From Bacteroides sp. (GTDB lineage Bacteria; Bacteroidota; Bacteroidia; Bacteroidales; Bacteroidaceae), in NCBI GenBank assembly GCA_022648295.1, contig JALCME010000025.1, forward strand, positions 1 through 63,665: 63,665 nucleotides of DNA, read 5' to 3'. Each line of letters starts with the position of its first letter. Position 1 is the stretch's first letter. Below the pieces are notes generated by a model. That model was not told the origin of the DNA. It ran no database searches and worked only from the letters and a program-made list of their open reading frames with translations. Of this stretch, positions 16,521 through 25,426 are shown piece by piece. Both the position numbers and the translations under genes were made by a program.

Positions 16521-17411
16521 GTGTCCGATTTCCGTTTAAAAGTATTTCAGTCCGTAGCCAATAATTTGAGTTTTACCAAAGCTTCGCAGGAACTTTTTAT
16601 TAGTCAGCCTGCCATTACCAAACATGTGCAGGAATTGGAAACGGAGTATCAGACCCGCTTGTTTGAGCGTCAGGGAGGAAAGATTAGCTTGACGAAATCC
16701 GGGAGTCTGTTGCTCGAACACTGTGAACGGATTTTGGACGATTATAAGCGGTTGGAATATGAAATGCATCTTCTGAACAATGCTTATACCGGAGAACTGC
16801 GTTTGGGAGCGAGCACTACCATTGCACAGTATGTTGTTCCTCCGTTGCTTGCCCGTTTTATTGATAAATTTCCCCAGGTCAGCTTATCGCTTATGAATGG
16901 CAATTCCCGTGAGATAGAGACGGCTTTGCAGGAACACCGTATTGATTTGGGGCTAGTGGAAGGTATTTTCCGTCTGCCTAACTTCAAGTACACCACCTTT
17001 TTAGAGGATGAACTGGTGGCTGTGGTCAGGGCGGGTACCAAACTTGGCCTTGATGATGAAATAAAGCCGGAGGATTTGCTTCATATTCCACTGGTTCTTC
17101 GTGAGCGTGGCTCAGGCACATTGGATGTGTTTGAGAGAGCTTTGCGGAATCATAATATAAAGTTATCGTCTTTAAAAGTATTGATGTATCTAGGTAGTAC
17201 GGAGAGCATCAAACTTTTCCTGGAGCATACCGATTGCATGGGGATTGTTTCCATTCGTTCCATTGCCCGTGAACTTTATGCCGGAAGGTTGAGGGTTGTG
17301 GAAATAGCGGGTATGCCGATGAATCGTGATTTTTGTTTTACCCAATTGCAGGGGCAGGAGGGAGGTCTTTCGCAAGAATTCATGCAATTTGCTATGCATA
17401 ATTGGAAATAA
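16521..17411 (+). CDS. LysR-family transcriptional regulator
   Basis: 296 residues. The N-terminal winged helix (FRLKVFQSVANNLSFTKASQELFISQPAITKHVQELE) is followed by a two-lobed effector domain (TGELRLGASTTIAQYVVPPLLARF..., RERGSGTLDVFERAL). The start is GTG at 16521; no upstream ATG is in frame. It resembles the CysB/CysL/YeiE group, whose members usually sit next to a yeiH gene. Here yeiH lies 4.2 kb downstream, with the exopolysaccharide module in between, so its likely target is displaced. Confidence 0.93.
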   Translation: MSDFRLKVFQSVANNLSFTKASQELFISQPAITKHVQELETEYQTRLFERQGGKISLTKSGSLLLEHCERILDDYKRLEYEMHLLNNAYTGELRLGASTTIAQYVVPPLLARFIDKFPQVSLSLMNGNSREIETALQEHRIDLGLVEGIFRLPNFKYTTFLEDELVAVVRAGTKLGLDDEIKPEDLLHIPLVLRERGSGTLDVFERALRNHNIKLSSLKVLMYLGSTESIKLFLEHTDCMGIVSIRSIARELYAGRLRVVEIAGMPMNRDFCFTQLQGQEGGLSQEFMQFAMHNWK

Positions 17412-17654
17412 TTTTTCTTTCTTTTTAAATTCATATAAATAAAAGTGTTGTAAGTATGCTTTTCCAGTTTTTTATTCTCTATAAATAAAATTATGTTAAA
17501 TTTAGCATTGAGGGATCTAACTTAAACTTTTATTTTTATATAATTGCTAATTAAAATGTGATGTGGCTAAATAATGTTTATTCATTGAGATTTCTAAATT
17601 TATAAACTTTTCCAAACAAAGTAACGCTTTTTCTTTGTTTTAATATCTTTCGCT

Positions 17655-17999
17655 ATGAAAATTTTGTTAGCTTTGGATAATAATGTCTATGCTGAGTATA
17701 TTTCTTTACGATTAAAAAGAAAAGGACATGAAGTGGCTATTGCACCAAATGGGCTTGTGGCTTCTGATTTACTGGAAAAAGAAACTTGGGATAAACTCAT
17801 TATTGGTATTGTTATTGAGTATTTTAGCGGCCTGGAGGTTATAGAACGGATGGATGAAGACAAAAGGCGTTCTATGCAAATTATTATAGTTACTCGTATT
17901 AGAAATGAAAAGTTGAAAAGGAATGCTTATGCATTAGGAGTTACTGATTTTTTATTGTTGCCTTTGGATACAGATGCATTAATGGCTAAAATAGGATAG
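17655..17999 (+). CDS. Degenerate (pseudo) receiver-domain protein
   Basis: 114 residues, a stand-alone CheY-like fold (MKILLALDNNVYAEYISLRLKRKGHEV...). Compared with active receivers, the phospho-acceptor Asp after strand 3 is Gly (LIIGIVIEYFSGLEV, expected DLILLDxxMPxxxG), one of the paired N-terminal acidic residues is lost (ALDN), and the conserved Lys near the end is Leu (FLLLPLD). The Thr of strand 4 is kept (IIIVTRI). It therefore cannot be phosphorylated in the usual way. It is the first gene of the tight operon with the YaiO-like barrel, HEAT protein and GT2 (1-bp gap to the next), so it may be an allosteric subunit of that machine. Confidence 0.85.
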   Translation: MKILLALDNNVYAEYISLRLKRKGHEVAIAPNGLVASDLLEKETWDKLIIGIVIEYFSGLEVIERMDEDKRRSMQIIIVTRIRNEKLKRNAYALGVTDFLLLPLDTDALMAKIG

Positions 18000-18000
18000 T

Positions 18001-18831
18001 ATGAACAGAGCGGCAGGTTATTTATTGTTGTTATTATTAATTGGCAACTTAATAGTAGTTCCTATGAGAGCACAGCCTTTGGACACCGGATTAAAAAAAG
18101 TGGCTGTCAATTATCTTATAGAGCATGTAACAAAGCCGTTAAGCTTAGATTGGCAGGTCTTATCTGCTGAGACAGCTTGGGCATTGGATGCCAAAGAGGG
18201 TAAAACAACTTTTTTGTTGATACCCAGACTGAACATCGGACAGCGTACCGGAGGTGGTGTTGACTGGTTTGAACGTGTTGGGTTGCAGGGGCAGCTAGAT
18301 ACTTATTGGACTATCTCGTCGCATTTTTCATTTTTTTCCGGATATGGATATTCTTTTTCGGGACTTTTTCCTAAACACCAGCTTTTTGGTGAACTAACGT
18401 ATGCTTTACCTAAAGGTTGGGGAGTGATTGGCGGACTGAAGATGACGCATTGGAAGCATACTTCAATGACTTATATGTTGGGTGCTGAGAAATATATTAG
18501 GAATTTTTATTTGACCTTGCGCCCCATGTTGGTTGTAGCAGACCAAGATGTATTTGGGGCTTTGCGATTTACAGCCCGCTATTATTTAAAGGACAATGCT
18601 TTCATACATTCAGCCTTGTTTTATGGCGATTCACCTGAATATACCAATTTTATACCTGATTTGCAGGAACTACTATCATTGGGTAATTGGGGAGGGTACT
18701 TATATTGGCAGCAACCATTGTATAAGAAATTTGCGTTGAGATTGGGAGGAGCGTGGCGGCATGAAGAATATAAAAATGAGAGTTGGCGGAGTGTTTGGGG
18801 AGTGAATTTAGGGATTACTTATAATTATTAG
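18001..18831 (+). CDS. YaiO-like outer-membrane beta-barrel protein
   Basis: 276 residues with a signal peptide (AAGYLLLLLLIGNLIVVPMRAQ). The mature part is a chain of amphipathic beta strands ending in an aromatic strand (SVWGVNLGITYNY), typical of outer-membrane barrels. The pattern (FSFFSGYGYSFSGLFPKHQLFGELTYALPKGW, WGGYLYWQQPLYKKFALRLGG in pieces) resembles the YaiO domain. Family members occur with glycosyltransferases in Bacteroidetes clusters and could form the outer-membrane exit for a polysaccharide. The start is 1 bp after the receiver stop. Confidence 0.8.
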   Translation: MNRAAGYLLLLLLIGNLIVVPMRAQPLDTGLKKVAVNYLIEHVTKPLSLDWQVLSAETAWALDAKEGKTTFLLIPRLNIGQRTGGGVDWFERVGLQGQLDTYWTISSHFSFFSGYGYSFSGLFPKHQLFGELTYALPKGWGVIGGLKMTHWKHTSMTYMLGAEKYIRNFYLTLRPMLVVADQDVFGALRFTARYYLKDNAFIHSALFYGDSPEYTNFIPDLQELLSLGNWGGYLYWQQPLYKKFALRLGGAWRHEEYKNESWRSVWGVNLGITYNY

Positions 18832-18834
18832 CAT

Positions 18835-19926
18835 ATGGGGCCTTTATACGGTTTGCACGAGCTTTATTTGAAAGAATTTTCTTTCCATTATAGAGTCTTG
18901 CTTATTATAATGCTTTTCTATATTATACTTATAATAACTATTCCATTGCTTACAATAGGGGTGAGAGCTCTTCGAAGGATGCGTCAAAGAAGACGTATGC
19001 GTATTATTGAATTTTATAAAGCGGATCTTTTTAATTATTTGATTGATCAGGCCCATCCTGCTGCTATTTTGAATATGAAATGTAGCAAATTGAAGAAAAA
19101 CCAGCTAATTGACGTCATATACGAGTTAAAACGTTACATGACCGGTGAAGATAGAATACTTTTATTGGCCTTAGCTGATAAGCTGGAATTGGGGGATTAT
19201 GCGAAGAAAAAAGTAGCATCTCTTTTCTGTTATAAAAAAGTTTATTATTTGAAGCGTAGTGTTTCTCTCTCTTTCTTAGACATTCCTGAAAAGCAGCTAG
19301 ATAAGAATATGCATTCCCGAAATGTAAATCGCAGATTATATGCCATGCAGGCTCTGATGCATAAATCACCGGATCGGATTATTCCATTGCTGAATGGTTA
19401 TCGTTTTAAATTGACGTTGTGGGAACAAATGAATCTATATGATTTCTTTCTCTCTTTGAATGTTAGTTTACCGGATTTTCATTTGTTGGCGTTTTCGCCT
19501 AATAGCAGTGTCATAGTTTTTGCTATACGGATGGTGAGAGTGTTTTATCAAAAGAGGGGGAGTATTGTGGGATATGAGTCACTCTTGCATCATCCCGATT
19601 TGCAGGTGCAAGGTGAAATGTTCCGGACGATGGCAGAATTTGGCTATTCTGGTTTGGAAAAGCTATTTGAGCACTTTATCTGGAAATATCATTCGCAAAT
19701 TCAGAGTGAAATTATTACTTATTTGGCGCGGTATACACCTATGCGTATAGACGATTTGATGGCGTACTTTTATGAGAATCAATCAGTAGTCTTTAGGATG
19801 CATGTATTATATTGTCTTTATAATTTTATGGAAGGAGGAAAAGAGAAAATAATGTACTTTATAAACCAGAAAGAAGATAAGGAGTTGTCTGTTTTGAGTA
19901 ATCATTTAGTAACTAATGTGATATGA
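18835..19926 (+). CDS. HEAT-repeat protein with N-terminal membrane helix
   Basis: 363 residues. One strong membrane segment near the N-terminus (VLLIIMLFYIILIITIPLLTIGV) is followed by a basic stretch (RRMRQRRRMR) and about 300 residues of helical repeats consistent with HEAT/armadillo scaffolds (for example NVNRRLYAMQALMHKSPDRIIPLL and HPDLQVQGEMFRTMAEFGYSGLEKLFE in pieces). It starts 3 bp after the YaiO gene and its stop overlaps the GT2 start (ATGA). The likely role is a membrane-tethered scaffold for the synthase; that is inference from context. Confidence 0.75.
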   Translation: MGPLYGLHELYLKEFSFHYRVLLIIMLFYIILIITIPLLTIGVRALRRMRQRRRMRIIEFYKADLFNYLIDQAHPAAILNMKCSKLKKNQLIDVIYELKRYMTGEDRILLLALADKLELGDYAKKKVASLFCYKKVYYLKRSVSLSFLDIPEKQLDKNMHSRNVNRRLYAMQALMHKSPDRIIPLLNGYRFKLTLWEQMNLYDFFLSLNVSLPDFHLLAFSPNSSVIVFAIRMVRVFYQKRGSIVGYESLLHHPDLQVQGEMFRTMAEFGYSGLEKLFEHFIWKYHSQIQSEIITYLARYTPMRIDDLMAYFYENQSVVFRMHVLYCLYNFMEGGKEKIMYFINQKEDKELSVLSNHLVTNVI

Positions 19927-21350
19927 TATATAAGATTGTGGAATTTCTTATGCCGATTGTGGATAATATGGTGTTTATTTATTCGCTAATGTTGGTGGTC
20001 TCTTATATTCTGATGGGGATATTGGCGATGTATGCTTTGGCACGTTATATTCATAGTAACAAATCAACTGATTATAATACCATTTTCCATGCTGATTCTT
20101 TAGCTCCGGGGATATCTGTCATTGCTTCTTGTTACAATGAATCAGCGGTTGTGGCCGATAGTGTACGTTCATTGCTAAACCTACACTATAATGATTATGA
20201 GGTGATTGTTGTGAATGATGGTAGTAAAGATAATACTCTGGAAACGCTATGTAAGGAGTTTGCTTTGCAGAAGATTGATTATTACATAGACGAAAAGCTC
20301 TTTACTAAGCCGGTGAGAGGGGTATATCGTTCTTCTAATAAAGCCTTTCACAATTTACTGGTCGTAGATAAAGAAAATGGCGGTAAGTCGGATGCTATGA
20401 ATGTGGGATATAATGTTGCATCAAAGTTATATACAGTATCTATTGATGTGGATTCAATATTGGCTTCAGATGCATTGTTGAAATTGATAAAGCCTATTGT
20501 AGAGTCCGCTGAAAAATCTGTCGTTTCGGTTGGTGGAGCGGTACATGTGGCAAATGGATGTTTGTTTAATCGGGGTGTTCTGGTTGAAAGACGTATACCT
20601 AAAGGTAATAATGCTAAATTGCAAGTGGTGGAGTATCTACGGGCATTCTTAGTTGGGCGTATGGCTTTTGGACAAATAAACGGACTATTTCTAGTTTCCG
20701 GGGCATTGGGTATTTTTCGTAAAGATTTAGTGCTTACTGTCGGAGGATATCGGACTGATTGCATTGGTGAAGATATGGAGTTGACAATACGCTTACGGGA
20801 GTATCTTTATGAACATAAAATATCTCATAAAGTCGTGTACATTCCGGAGCCTTTGCTATGGACTGAAGTGCCTCCTACCCTAAAGGTGATGGAACGGCAA
20901 CGTACGCGTTGGACACGTGGTTTGATAGATTCATTACGTTTGCATAAAAACTTATTTTTCAATCCGCGTTACGGGGTGATGGGAATTGTTACTTATCCGT
21001 ATTTTGTTTTCTTTGAGTGGTTTGCTCCTTTTGTTGAAGTCTTGGGAATAGTTTATATTATTTTGTTGTTTTCTTTAGGCATCATTAAGTGGGAGGTATA
21101 TCTTTTTTTATTGTTGTTTATGTATATGTTTGGCATTTGCTTTTCATTCTTAGGCATATTTTTGGGTGAAATGACATATCATGTCTATAATAGGAAACGT
21201 GATTTATGGAGCCTTTTTCTTTCGTCATTGACAGAAATTTTTCTTTATCATCCTCGTCTTGTTTTTTGGAGCATAAAGGGAAATTGGATGTTTTTTCGGG
21301 GTAAAAAAAATTGGGGTGAGATGACGAGACAAGGATTTGGAAAGAAGTGA
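19923..21350 (+). CDS. Processive family 2 glycosyltransferase (poly-GlcNAc/hyaluronan-synthase type)
   Basis: 475 residues. Membrane helix at about 15-40, cytosolic GT-A domain, then three or four C-terminal helices. All catalytic motifs of processive beta-glycosyltransferases are present: VVNDGS, the DxD in IDVDS, the catalytic Asp in GEDMEL, and the QRTRW (QxxRW) motif that marks chain-extending synthases such as PgaC, NodC and cellulose synthase. The product should be an exported beta-linked homo- or simple heteropolymer. Last gene of the four-gene operon; no deacetylase gene is nearby, unlike in pga loci. Confidence 0.92.
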   Translation: MIYKIVEFLMPIVDNMVFIYSLMLVVSYILMGILAMYALARYIHSNKSTDYNTIFHADSLAPGISVIASCYNESAVVADSVRSLLNLHYNDYEVIVVNDGSKDNTLETLCKEFALQKIDYYIDEKLFTKPVRGVYRSSNKAFHNLLVVDKENGGKSDAMNVGYNVASKLYTVSIDVDSILASDALLKLIKPIVESAEKSVVSVGGAVHVANGCLFNRGVLVERRIPKGNNAKLQVVEYLRAFLVGRMAFGQINGLFLVSGALGIFRKDLVLTVGGYRTDCIGEDMELTIRLREYLYEHKISHKVVYIPEPLLWTEVPPTLKVMERQRTRWTRGLIDSLRLHKNLFFNPRYGVMGIVTYPYFVFFEWFAPFVEVLGIVYIILLFSLGIIKWEVYLFLLLFMYMFGICFSFLGIFLGEMTYHVYNRKRDLWSLFLSSLTEIFLYHPRLVFWSIKGNWMFFRGKKNWGEMTRQGFGKK

Positions 21351-21443
21351 GTGGAGTGTAGTTATTATTAAAGGAGTGCTATGCTATAACTATAAGTTTT
21401 AGTGTATAAATAAAAACAATTAGTACATCAGGAGAAAGGGGGC

Positions 21444-21451
21444 TATCTTTG
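21444..21451 (+). promoter_or_regulatory. -7 box of the YeiH gene
   Basis: TATCTTTG, an exact TAnnTTTG match 123 bp before the YeiH start, in the 224-bp gap after the GT2 gene. No clear -33 box. Confidence 0.45.
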
Positions 21452-21574
21452 CATCCTGATAAGACTTAGAGATGGCTTTGGCTTTTTGTAAACAGAAGAA
21501 TATTCTTGAAAGAAATGTGATATAAAGCCAATGTTGTTTCTAAAAATACACTAAATATAGTAAAATAAAAAAGT

Positions 21575-22600
21575 ATGGTTTCAACTGAAAAAGCAAAGCA
21601 ACAGGCCGGAGTGCTGGCAACTTTGCAACGTAACAACAAAACTATTTATGTATCCTTGTTAATCATAATCAGCGGTTTTCTTCTTTTGGGTTATGTTCCC
21701 GGTTGTCAGGCCTATTCAGCATGGGTCACTCCTCCTGTAGCGCTGTTTCTAGGATTGATTTTTGCATTGGTTTGCGGACAGGCGCATCCTAATTTCAATA
21801 AAAAAGTCTCCAAATATTTGCTGCAATACTCCGTAGTGGGGCTGGGTTTTGGCATGAATTTGCAGGCTTCACTGGCTTCCGGTCGTGAGGGAATGGAATT
21901 TACCATTATCTCTGTAGTTGGTACCATGCTCCTTGGCTGGCTTTTGGGGCGCAAATTGTTGAAGGTGAATGGAAACACTTCCTATCTGATTAGTTCCGGT
22001 ACGGCTATTTGTGGTGGCAGTGCCATAGCAGCGGTTGGTCCGGTACTGAAAGCAAAAGACTCTGAAATGTCCGTGGCGCTTGGTACCATTTTTGTGCTGA
22101 ATGCCATTGCTCTGTTCATCTTTCCGGTAATTGGTCATGCGCTGCATATGACTCAACACGAGTTCGGTACTTGGGCGGCCATTGCCATTCACGATACCAG
22201 TTCGGTGGTGGGAGCTGGAGCTGCATACGGTGAAGAGGCGTTGAAAGTTGCTACCACTATTAAACTTACCCGTGCTCTTTGGATCATTCCGGTGGCTTTG
22301 GTCACTTCCCTCATATTCAAAAGTAAGGGAAAGAAAATCAGTATTCCCTGGTTCATTTTCTATTTTGTATTGGCCATGGTATTCAATACCTATTTGCTTA
22401 GTACTACTCCTACTGGAATGGCCATTGGAGGAGCTATTAACGGTTTTGCCCGGAAGACATTGACCATTACGCTGTTCTTCATCGGAGCTTCTCTTTCCCG
22501 TGATGTGTTGAAAGCGGTCGGTGTGCGCCCATTAGTTCAGGGTGTGTTGTTATGGTTGACTATCAGCGTCAGTACATTGGCTTATATTTATCTGCGGTAA
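21575..22600 (+). CDS. YeiH-family putative sulfate exporter
   Basis: 341 residues, about ten membrane helices (for example LLIIISGFLLLGYVPGC, PVALFLGLIFALVCGQ). The conserved GTAICGGSAIAAVGPVLKAK and IAIHDTSSVVGAGAAYGEEA segments identify the YeiH / UPF0324 family. Members are regulated by a neighbouring LysR protein and are linked to sulfur-compound or cysteine-related export; the transported substrate is not firmly known. Its expected regulator lies upstream at 16521, past the exopolysaccharide module. Confidence 0.9.
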   Translation: MVSTEKAKQQAGVLATLQRNNKTIYVSLLIIISGFLLLGYVPGCQAYSAWVTPPVALFLGLIFALVCGQAHPNFNKKVSKYLLQYSVVGLGFGMNLQASLASGREGMEFTIISVVGTMLLGWLLGRKLLKVNGNTSYLISSGTAICGGSAIAAVGPVLKAKDSEMSVALGTIFVLNAIALFIFPVIGHALHMTQHEFGTWAAIAIHDTSSVVGAGAAYGEEALKVATTIKLTRALWIIPVALVTSLIFKSKGKKISIPWFIFYFVLAMVFNTYLLSTTPTGMAIGGAINGFARKTLTITLFFIGASLSRDVLKAVGVRPLVQGVLLWLTISVSTLAYIYLR

Positions 22601-22640
22601 TTCATAAAGGGACATTTGCGGATAATTATAAAATCTCTTT

Positions 22641-22664
22641 AAGCAGGCATGCCTGCTTGTTTTT
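22641..22664 (+). terminator. Perfect palindrome with T-tail after YeiH
   Basis: AAGCAGGCATGCCTGCTT (22641-22658) is an 18-bp perfect palindrome followed by GTTTTTC, nested within a weaker outer pair ATCTCT / AGAGAT. It is a probable terminator, though such a perfect dyad could also be a protein site. Confidence 0.65.
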
Positions 22665-22685
22665 CACCACTTAGAGATGTTTTAA

Positions 22686-22722
22686 AATCAGGCTTTTGCA
22701 AAACAAAGCCTGATTTTTTTTT
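22686..22722 (+). terminator. Second terminator after YeiH
   Basis: Stem AATCAGGCTTTTG (22686-22698) with CAAAGCCTGATT (22704-22715), followed by a run of T residues to 22722. Confidence 0.92.
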
Positions 22723-22780
22723 GTTGCAGTGCAACAAACAGCTTCCTGCTCACGTCTATTAGATAAAGTGACTTTAAAAC

Positions 22781-23296
22781 ATGGATGCTGAAAGTTTTAA
22801 GAAAGCATTTTTGCCTTATCATAGAAAGCTTTACTGTGTGGCCTGTCGACTCTTGGAGAATACCTCCGATGCAGAAGATTTGGTGCAGGAGGCCTATATG
22901 AAGATGTGGGAAAAACGGGAAGGATTAACAGTTATCAGCAATCCGGAGGCATTTAGCGTCACCCTGGTGAAAAATATGTGCTTTGATTTGCTCCGTACGA
23001 ATAGGTATATGCTGAGTAAACAGGCAGTGGAACTCACTACGGTACAAGATGTCTCTCCGCCCGATGACCTAGAGATGAAAGATGAAGTGTGGCAGGTAAA
23101 GGATATTGTTGCACGTCTTCCCCGGCAACAACAACGTGTGGTGGAATTGCGGGATATGAAAGGTTGTTCGTACGAAGAAATAGAACATGTCACGGGGCTG
23201 AATGCTTCTAATGTGCGGGTACTGCTGTCACGTGCCCGGAAGAGAATACGTGAGGAATTTAATAAAAGGAGTAATTATGGAAGTCAGGGAAATTGA
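22781..23296 (+). CDS. ECF-type RNA polymerase sigma factor
   Basis: 171 residues: region 2 (YHRKLYCVACRLLENTSDAEDLVQEAYMKMW) and region 4 (LPRQQQRVVELRDMKGCSYEEIEHVTGLNASNVRVLLSRARKRIRE). It is the first gene of a sigma - membrane protein - DUF4252 cluster typical of Bacteroides. The downstream gene starts inside its 3' end, as expected for a sigma/anti-sigma pair. The regulon is unknown. Confidence 0.95.
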   Translation: MDAESFKKAFLPYHRKLYCVACRLLENTSDAEDLVQEAYMKMWEKREGLTVISNPEAFSVTLVKNMCFDLLRTNRYMLSKQAVELTTVQDVSPPDDLEMKDEVWQVKDIVARLPRQQQRVVELRDMKGCSYEEIEHVTGLNASNVRVLLSRARKRIREEFNKRSNYGSQGN

Positions 23297-23804
23297 AAGG
23301 CTACTTGCCGAATTTTATGAAGGAAATACTTCCGAAAGTGAGGAAGAGACTCTGAAGGAGTATTTCAGGACAGAAGAGGTGCCACCTTCTCTTTTGAAGG
23401 ATAAAAAGATTTTTCTTGGTCTTTATGGAAATACAGACAAGGAAGTGGAAGTTCCGGAAAACCTGGAACGGAAACTGAGCGGACTGATTGATGAAAAAGC
23501 TGAAGAAGAACAGCGGTTCTTCCGTCGCAATCGTACCAGACGGAATTGGCGATGGGTTGGTGGTGTTGCCGCAACAATTGTGTTGCTTGTTGGCATTGCA
23601 TATAGCATTGGAGACTTTGGACAAGAAGCACAATCGCCTACACCTCAGGATACCTTTTCCGATCCAAAATTGGCTTATGAAGTCCTTCAATCCACCTTAG
23701 TGGAAGTCTCTACTAATTTAAATAAAGGGATTGACGAAGTGAAAGAGACCAAGATGGATATAAAGAAAGTAAATCAGGAAGTAAGAAAAGAAATACAAAA
23801 ATAA
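23277..23804 (+). CDS. Single-pass membrane protein, probable anti-sigma partner
   Basis: About 175 residues from the ATG at 23277, which has a Shine-Dalgarno (AAAAGGAG); open frame continues upstream but this start is the sensible one. It overlaps the sigma gene by 20 bp. A cytoplasmic acidic N-terminal helix bundle (IERLLAEFYEGNTSESEEETLKEYF) is followed by one membrane helix (WVGGVAATIVLLVGIAYSI) and a short Lys-rich helical periplasmic tail. This layout fits Bacteroides anti-sigma-like proteins; the function is inferred from position and topology. Confidence 0.75.
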   Translation: MEVREIERLLAEFYEGNTSESEEETLKEYFRTEEVPPSLLKDKKIFLGLYGNTDKEVEVPENLERKLSGLIDEKAEEEQRFFRRNRTRRNWRWVGGVAATIVLLVGIAYSIGDFGQEAQSPTPQDTFSDPKLAYEVLQSTLVEVSTNLNKGIDEVKETKMDIKKVNQEVRKEIQK

Positions 23805-23809
23805 GTAAT

Positions 23810-24565
23810 ATGATGAAGTCGATGAAAATGAAGCTGGTGGGTCTGATGCTGTTAGTACCCTTGTTTTGCCAGGCGCAAAAGAGCTTATTTAATACATACA
23901 GCGATATGAAGGGAGTGTCATCTGTTTACATTTCCAAGGCGATGATTGAGATGAACTCCAACTTATTTACCAAAGATGTTTATATTGGCAAGGTTTCCGG
24001 TAAACTGGATGGTGTACAGATTATATCTACAATGGATAATAATATCAAGAAGAATATGCGTAAAGATATACAGTCGCTGGTACACTCGTCTAAATACGAA
24101 TTGTTGATGAAGCAAAAGGGTATTGTTTCCAGTTCCGAATTTTATGTGAGCCGTAAAGGGGATAAGGTACGTGAATTGATTATGGTGATTGATGGAGCAG
24201 CCAGTTTGAAGTTTGTCTATTTGGAAGGTGAAATGACTTTGAAAGATATTCAAAACATCATGATGTATCAAAATACCAGTATGAATGGTGACTATATCAG
24301 TAATGATCCTTTCGATTCCAGAGATCTGGCCTGCCTGAAAAGTCTGGAGTCTCTTGGCAGTTTGGGCGATTTGAAGGACTTGGATAAATTGAAAGAACTA
24401 AAAAAGATGGGGTCAATCAATATAAAGATGAATAGCAAAGATTGGAAGAATTTTGAGAAACAGATGGATGTCTTTGGAAAGCAAATGGAAGCCTGGGGTG
24501 AAGAATTTGGAGATAGATTAGGGGAAAGCATTGAAAAAAGCATAGAAGGAAGCTTGGATAATTGA
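23810..24565 (+). CDS. DUF4252-domain secreted protein
   Basis: 251 residues with a signal peptide (KLVGLMLLVPLFCQAQ). The body (SDMKGVSSVYISKAMIEMN, LVHSSKYELLMKQK, VSRKGDKVRELIMVIDG) matches DUF4252, a Bacteroidetes family of exported proteins habitually encoded with an ECF sigma factor. The C-terminal third is Leu/Asp/Lys-rich and repetitive (LESLGSLGDLKDLDKLKEL), then helical. The molecular role is unknown. It follows the membrane protein by 5 bp. Confidence 0.85.
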   Translation: MMKSMKMKLVGLMLLVPLFCQAQKSLFNTYSDMKGVSSVYISKAMIEMNSNLFTKDVYIGKVSGKLDGVQIISTMDNNIKKNMRKDIQSLVHSSKYELLMKQKGIVSSSEFYVSRKGDKVRELIMVIDGAASLKFVYLEGEMTLKDIQNIMMYQNTSMNGDYISNDPFDSRDLACLKSLESLGSLGDLKDLDKLKELKKMGSINIKMNSKDWKNFEKQMDVFGKQMEAWGEEFGDRLGESIEKSIEGSLDN

Positions 24566-24598
24566 AGTGAAAGAGCAGATCTGTTTAATGAGTACTTA

Positions 24599-25426
24599 TT
24601 ATTCAAACTTAATCAGATTTGCAAGTTGTAGAAAATAATCATTTGACCAGATATTTAATTCTTTCGGATTCCTGACAAATGGTAGCACATCAGCTTTCAC
24701 CTGATTGATGTCTGCCGATGATATACGTTTCTTCAACTTATTGATGAATGATTCTTTGCTAATATCTTCACCATTGAATTGGAGAGTTCTCTCGTGCAGA
24801 TGAGTGAAATCCAGTGGTGTATTTCGGCGTACATACCATTCAAAATCGTACCAGTCACGACCTTTTACACGGTTTTTCCATGCGCGATAAACTAATGCGT
24901 GCATCTTTCCGGCAAAAAGATCCGGCAGTGTAAAACAACGGGTCATAAAGGATTCGGGGAGTAAAAGCAGCTTCTGTTCAGTATTGAATTTCAAAGGAGG
25001 CTGAGTATCAACTTCAATTTTTATCTTAATGGTTTTTTCTGTATTGAACGTTACTTCATAAACATCCGTATTATCTTTCAGAAAAGCTGATTCTACCTTG
25101 CCAAAGCTCTTCTTATCTTTCTTCTTAATCTCTACATTGCGTCCCACTAGGACAAATTCGTCAATGATGGGTTGGAAGTACTGTGTAAAGTCGAAGTTAT
25201 CGCACGGAGCTACGAGGGAAAAGTCCATATCCTCGGAAAATCGCTGAAGATCGTGAAAAATACGCAGACAAGTGCCGCCATAGAAAGCAGCTACATCAAA
25301 GAAACCTCCATTGTAAAGACCTGCAAGAATGACTTGCTGGTTGACTTCAAATATAGCATTTCGACTCTGCTGTTCAGTTGTTTGGTTGTAAGCCGACAGC
25401 ATTTGGTTGAATAAATCGTTGCTCAT
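24599..25426 (-). CDS. abiEii: AbiEii-family nucleotidyltransferase toxin
   Basis: 275 residues. It carries the nucleotidyltransferase signature GGTCLRIFHDLQRFSEDMDF (FYGGT...SEDMDFS, metal-binding DxD) and the family segment FAGKMHALVYRAWKNRVKGRDWYDFEW. AbiEii toxins are GTP-using or nucleotide-transferring enzymes of type IV toxin-antitoxin pairs that abort phage infection. The start overlaps the stop of the antitoxin gene (ATGA). Length and motifs look intact. Confidence 0.92.
   Translation of the reverse strand: MSNDLFNQMLSAYNQTTEQQSRNAIFEVNQQVILAGLYNGGFFDVAAFYGGTCLRIFHDLQRFSEDMDFSLVAPCDNFDFTQYFQPIIDEFVLVGRNVEIKKKDKKSFGKVESAFLKDNTDVYEVTFNTEKTIKIKIEVDTQPPLKFNTEQKLLLLPESFMTRCFTLPDLFAGKMHALVYRAWKNRVKGRDWYDFEWYVRRNTPLDFTHLHERTLQFNGEDISKESFINKLKKRISSADINQVKADVLPFVRNPKELNIWSNDYFLQLANLIKFE

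Noticed and set aside
23202..23276. Upstream extension of the anti-sigma-like gene
   Set aside because: It would start with TTG deep inside the sigma gene; the ATG at 23277 has a good ribosome-binding site.
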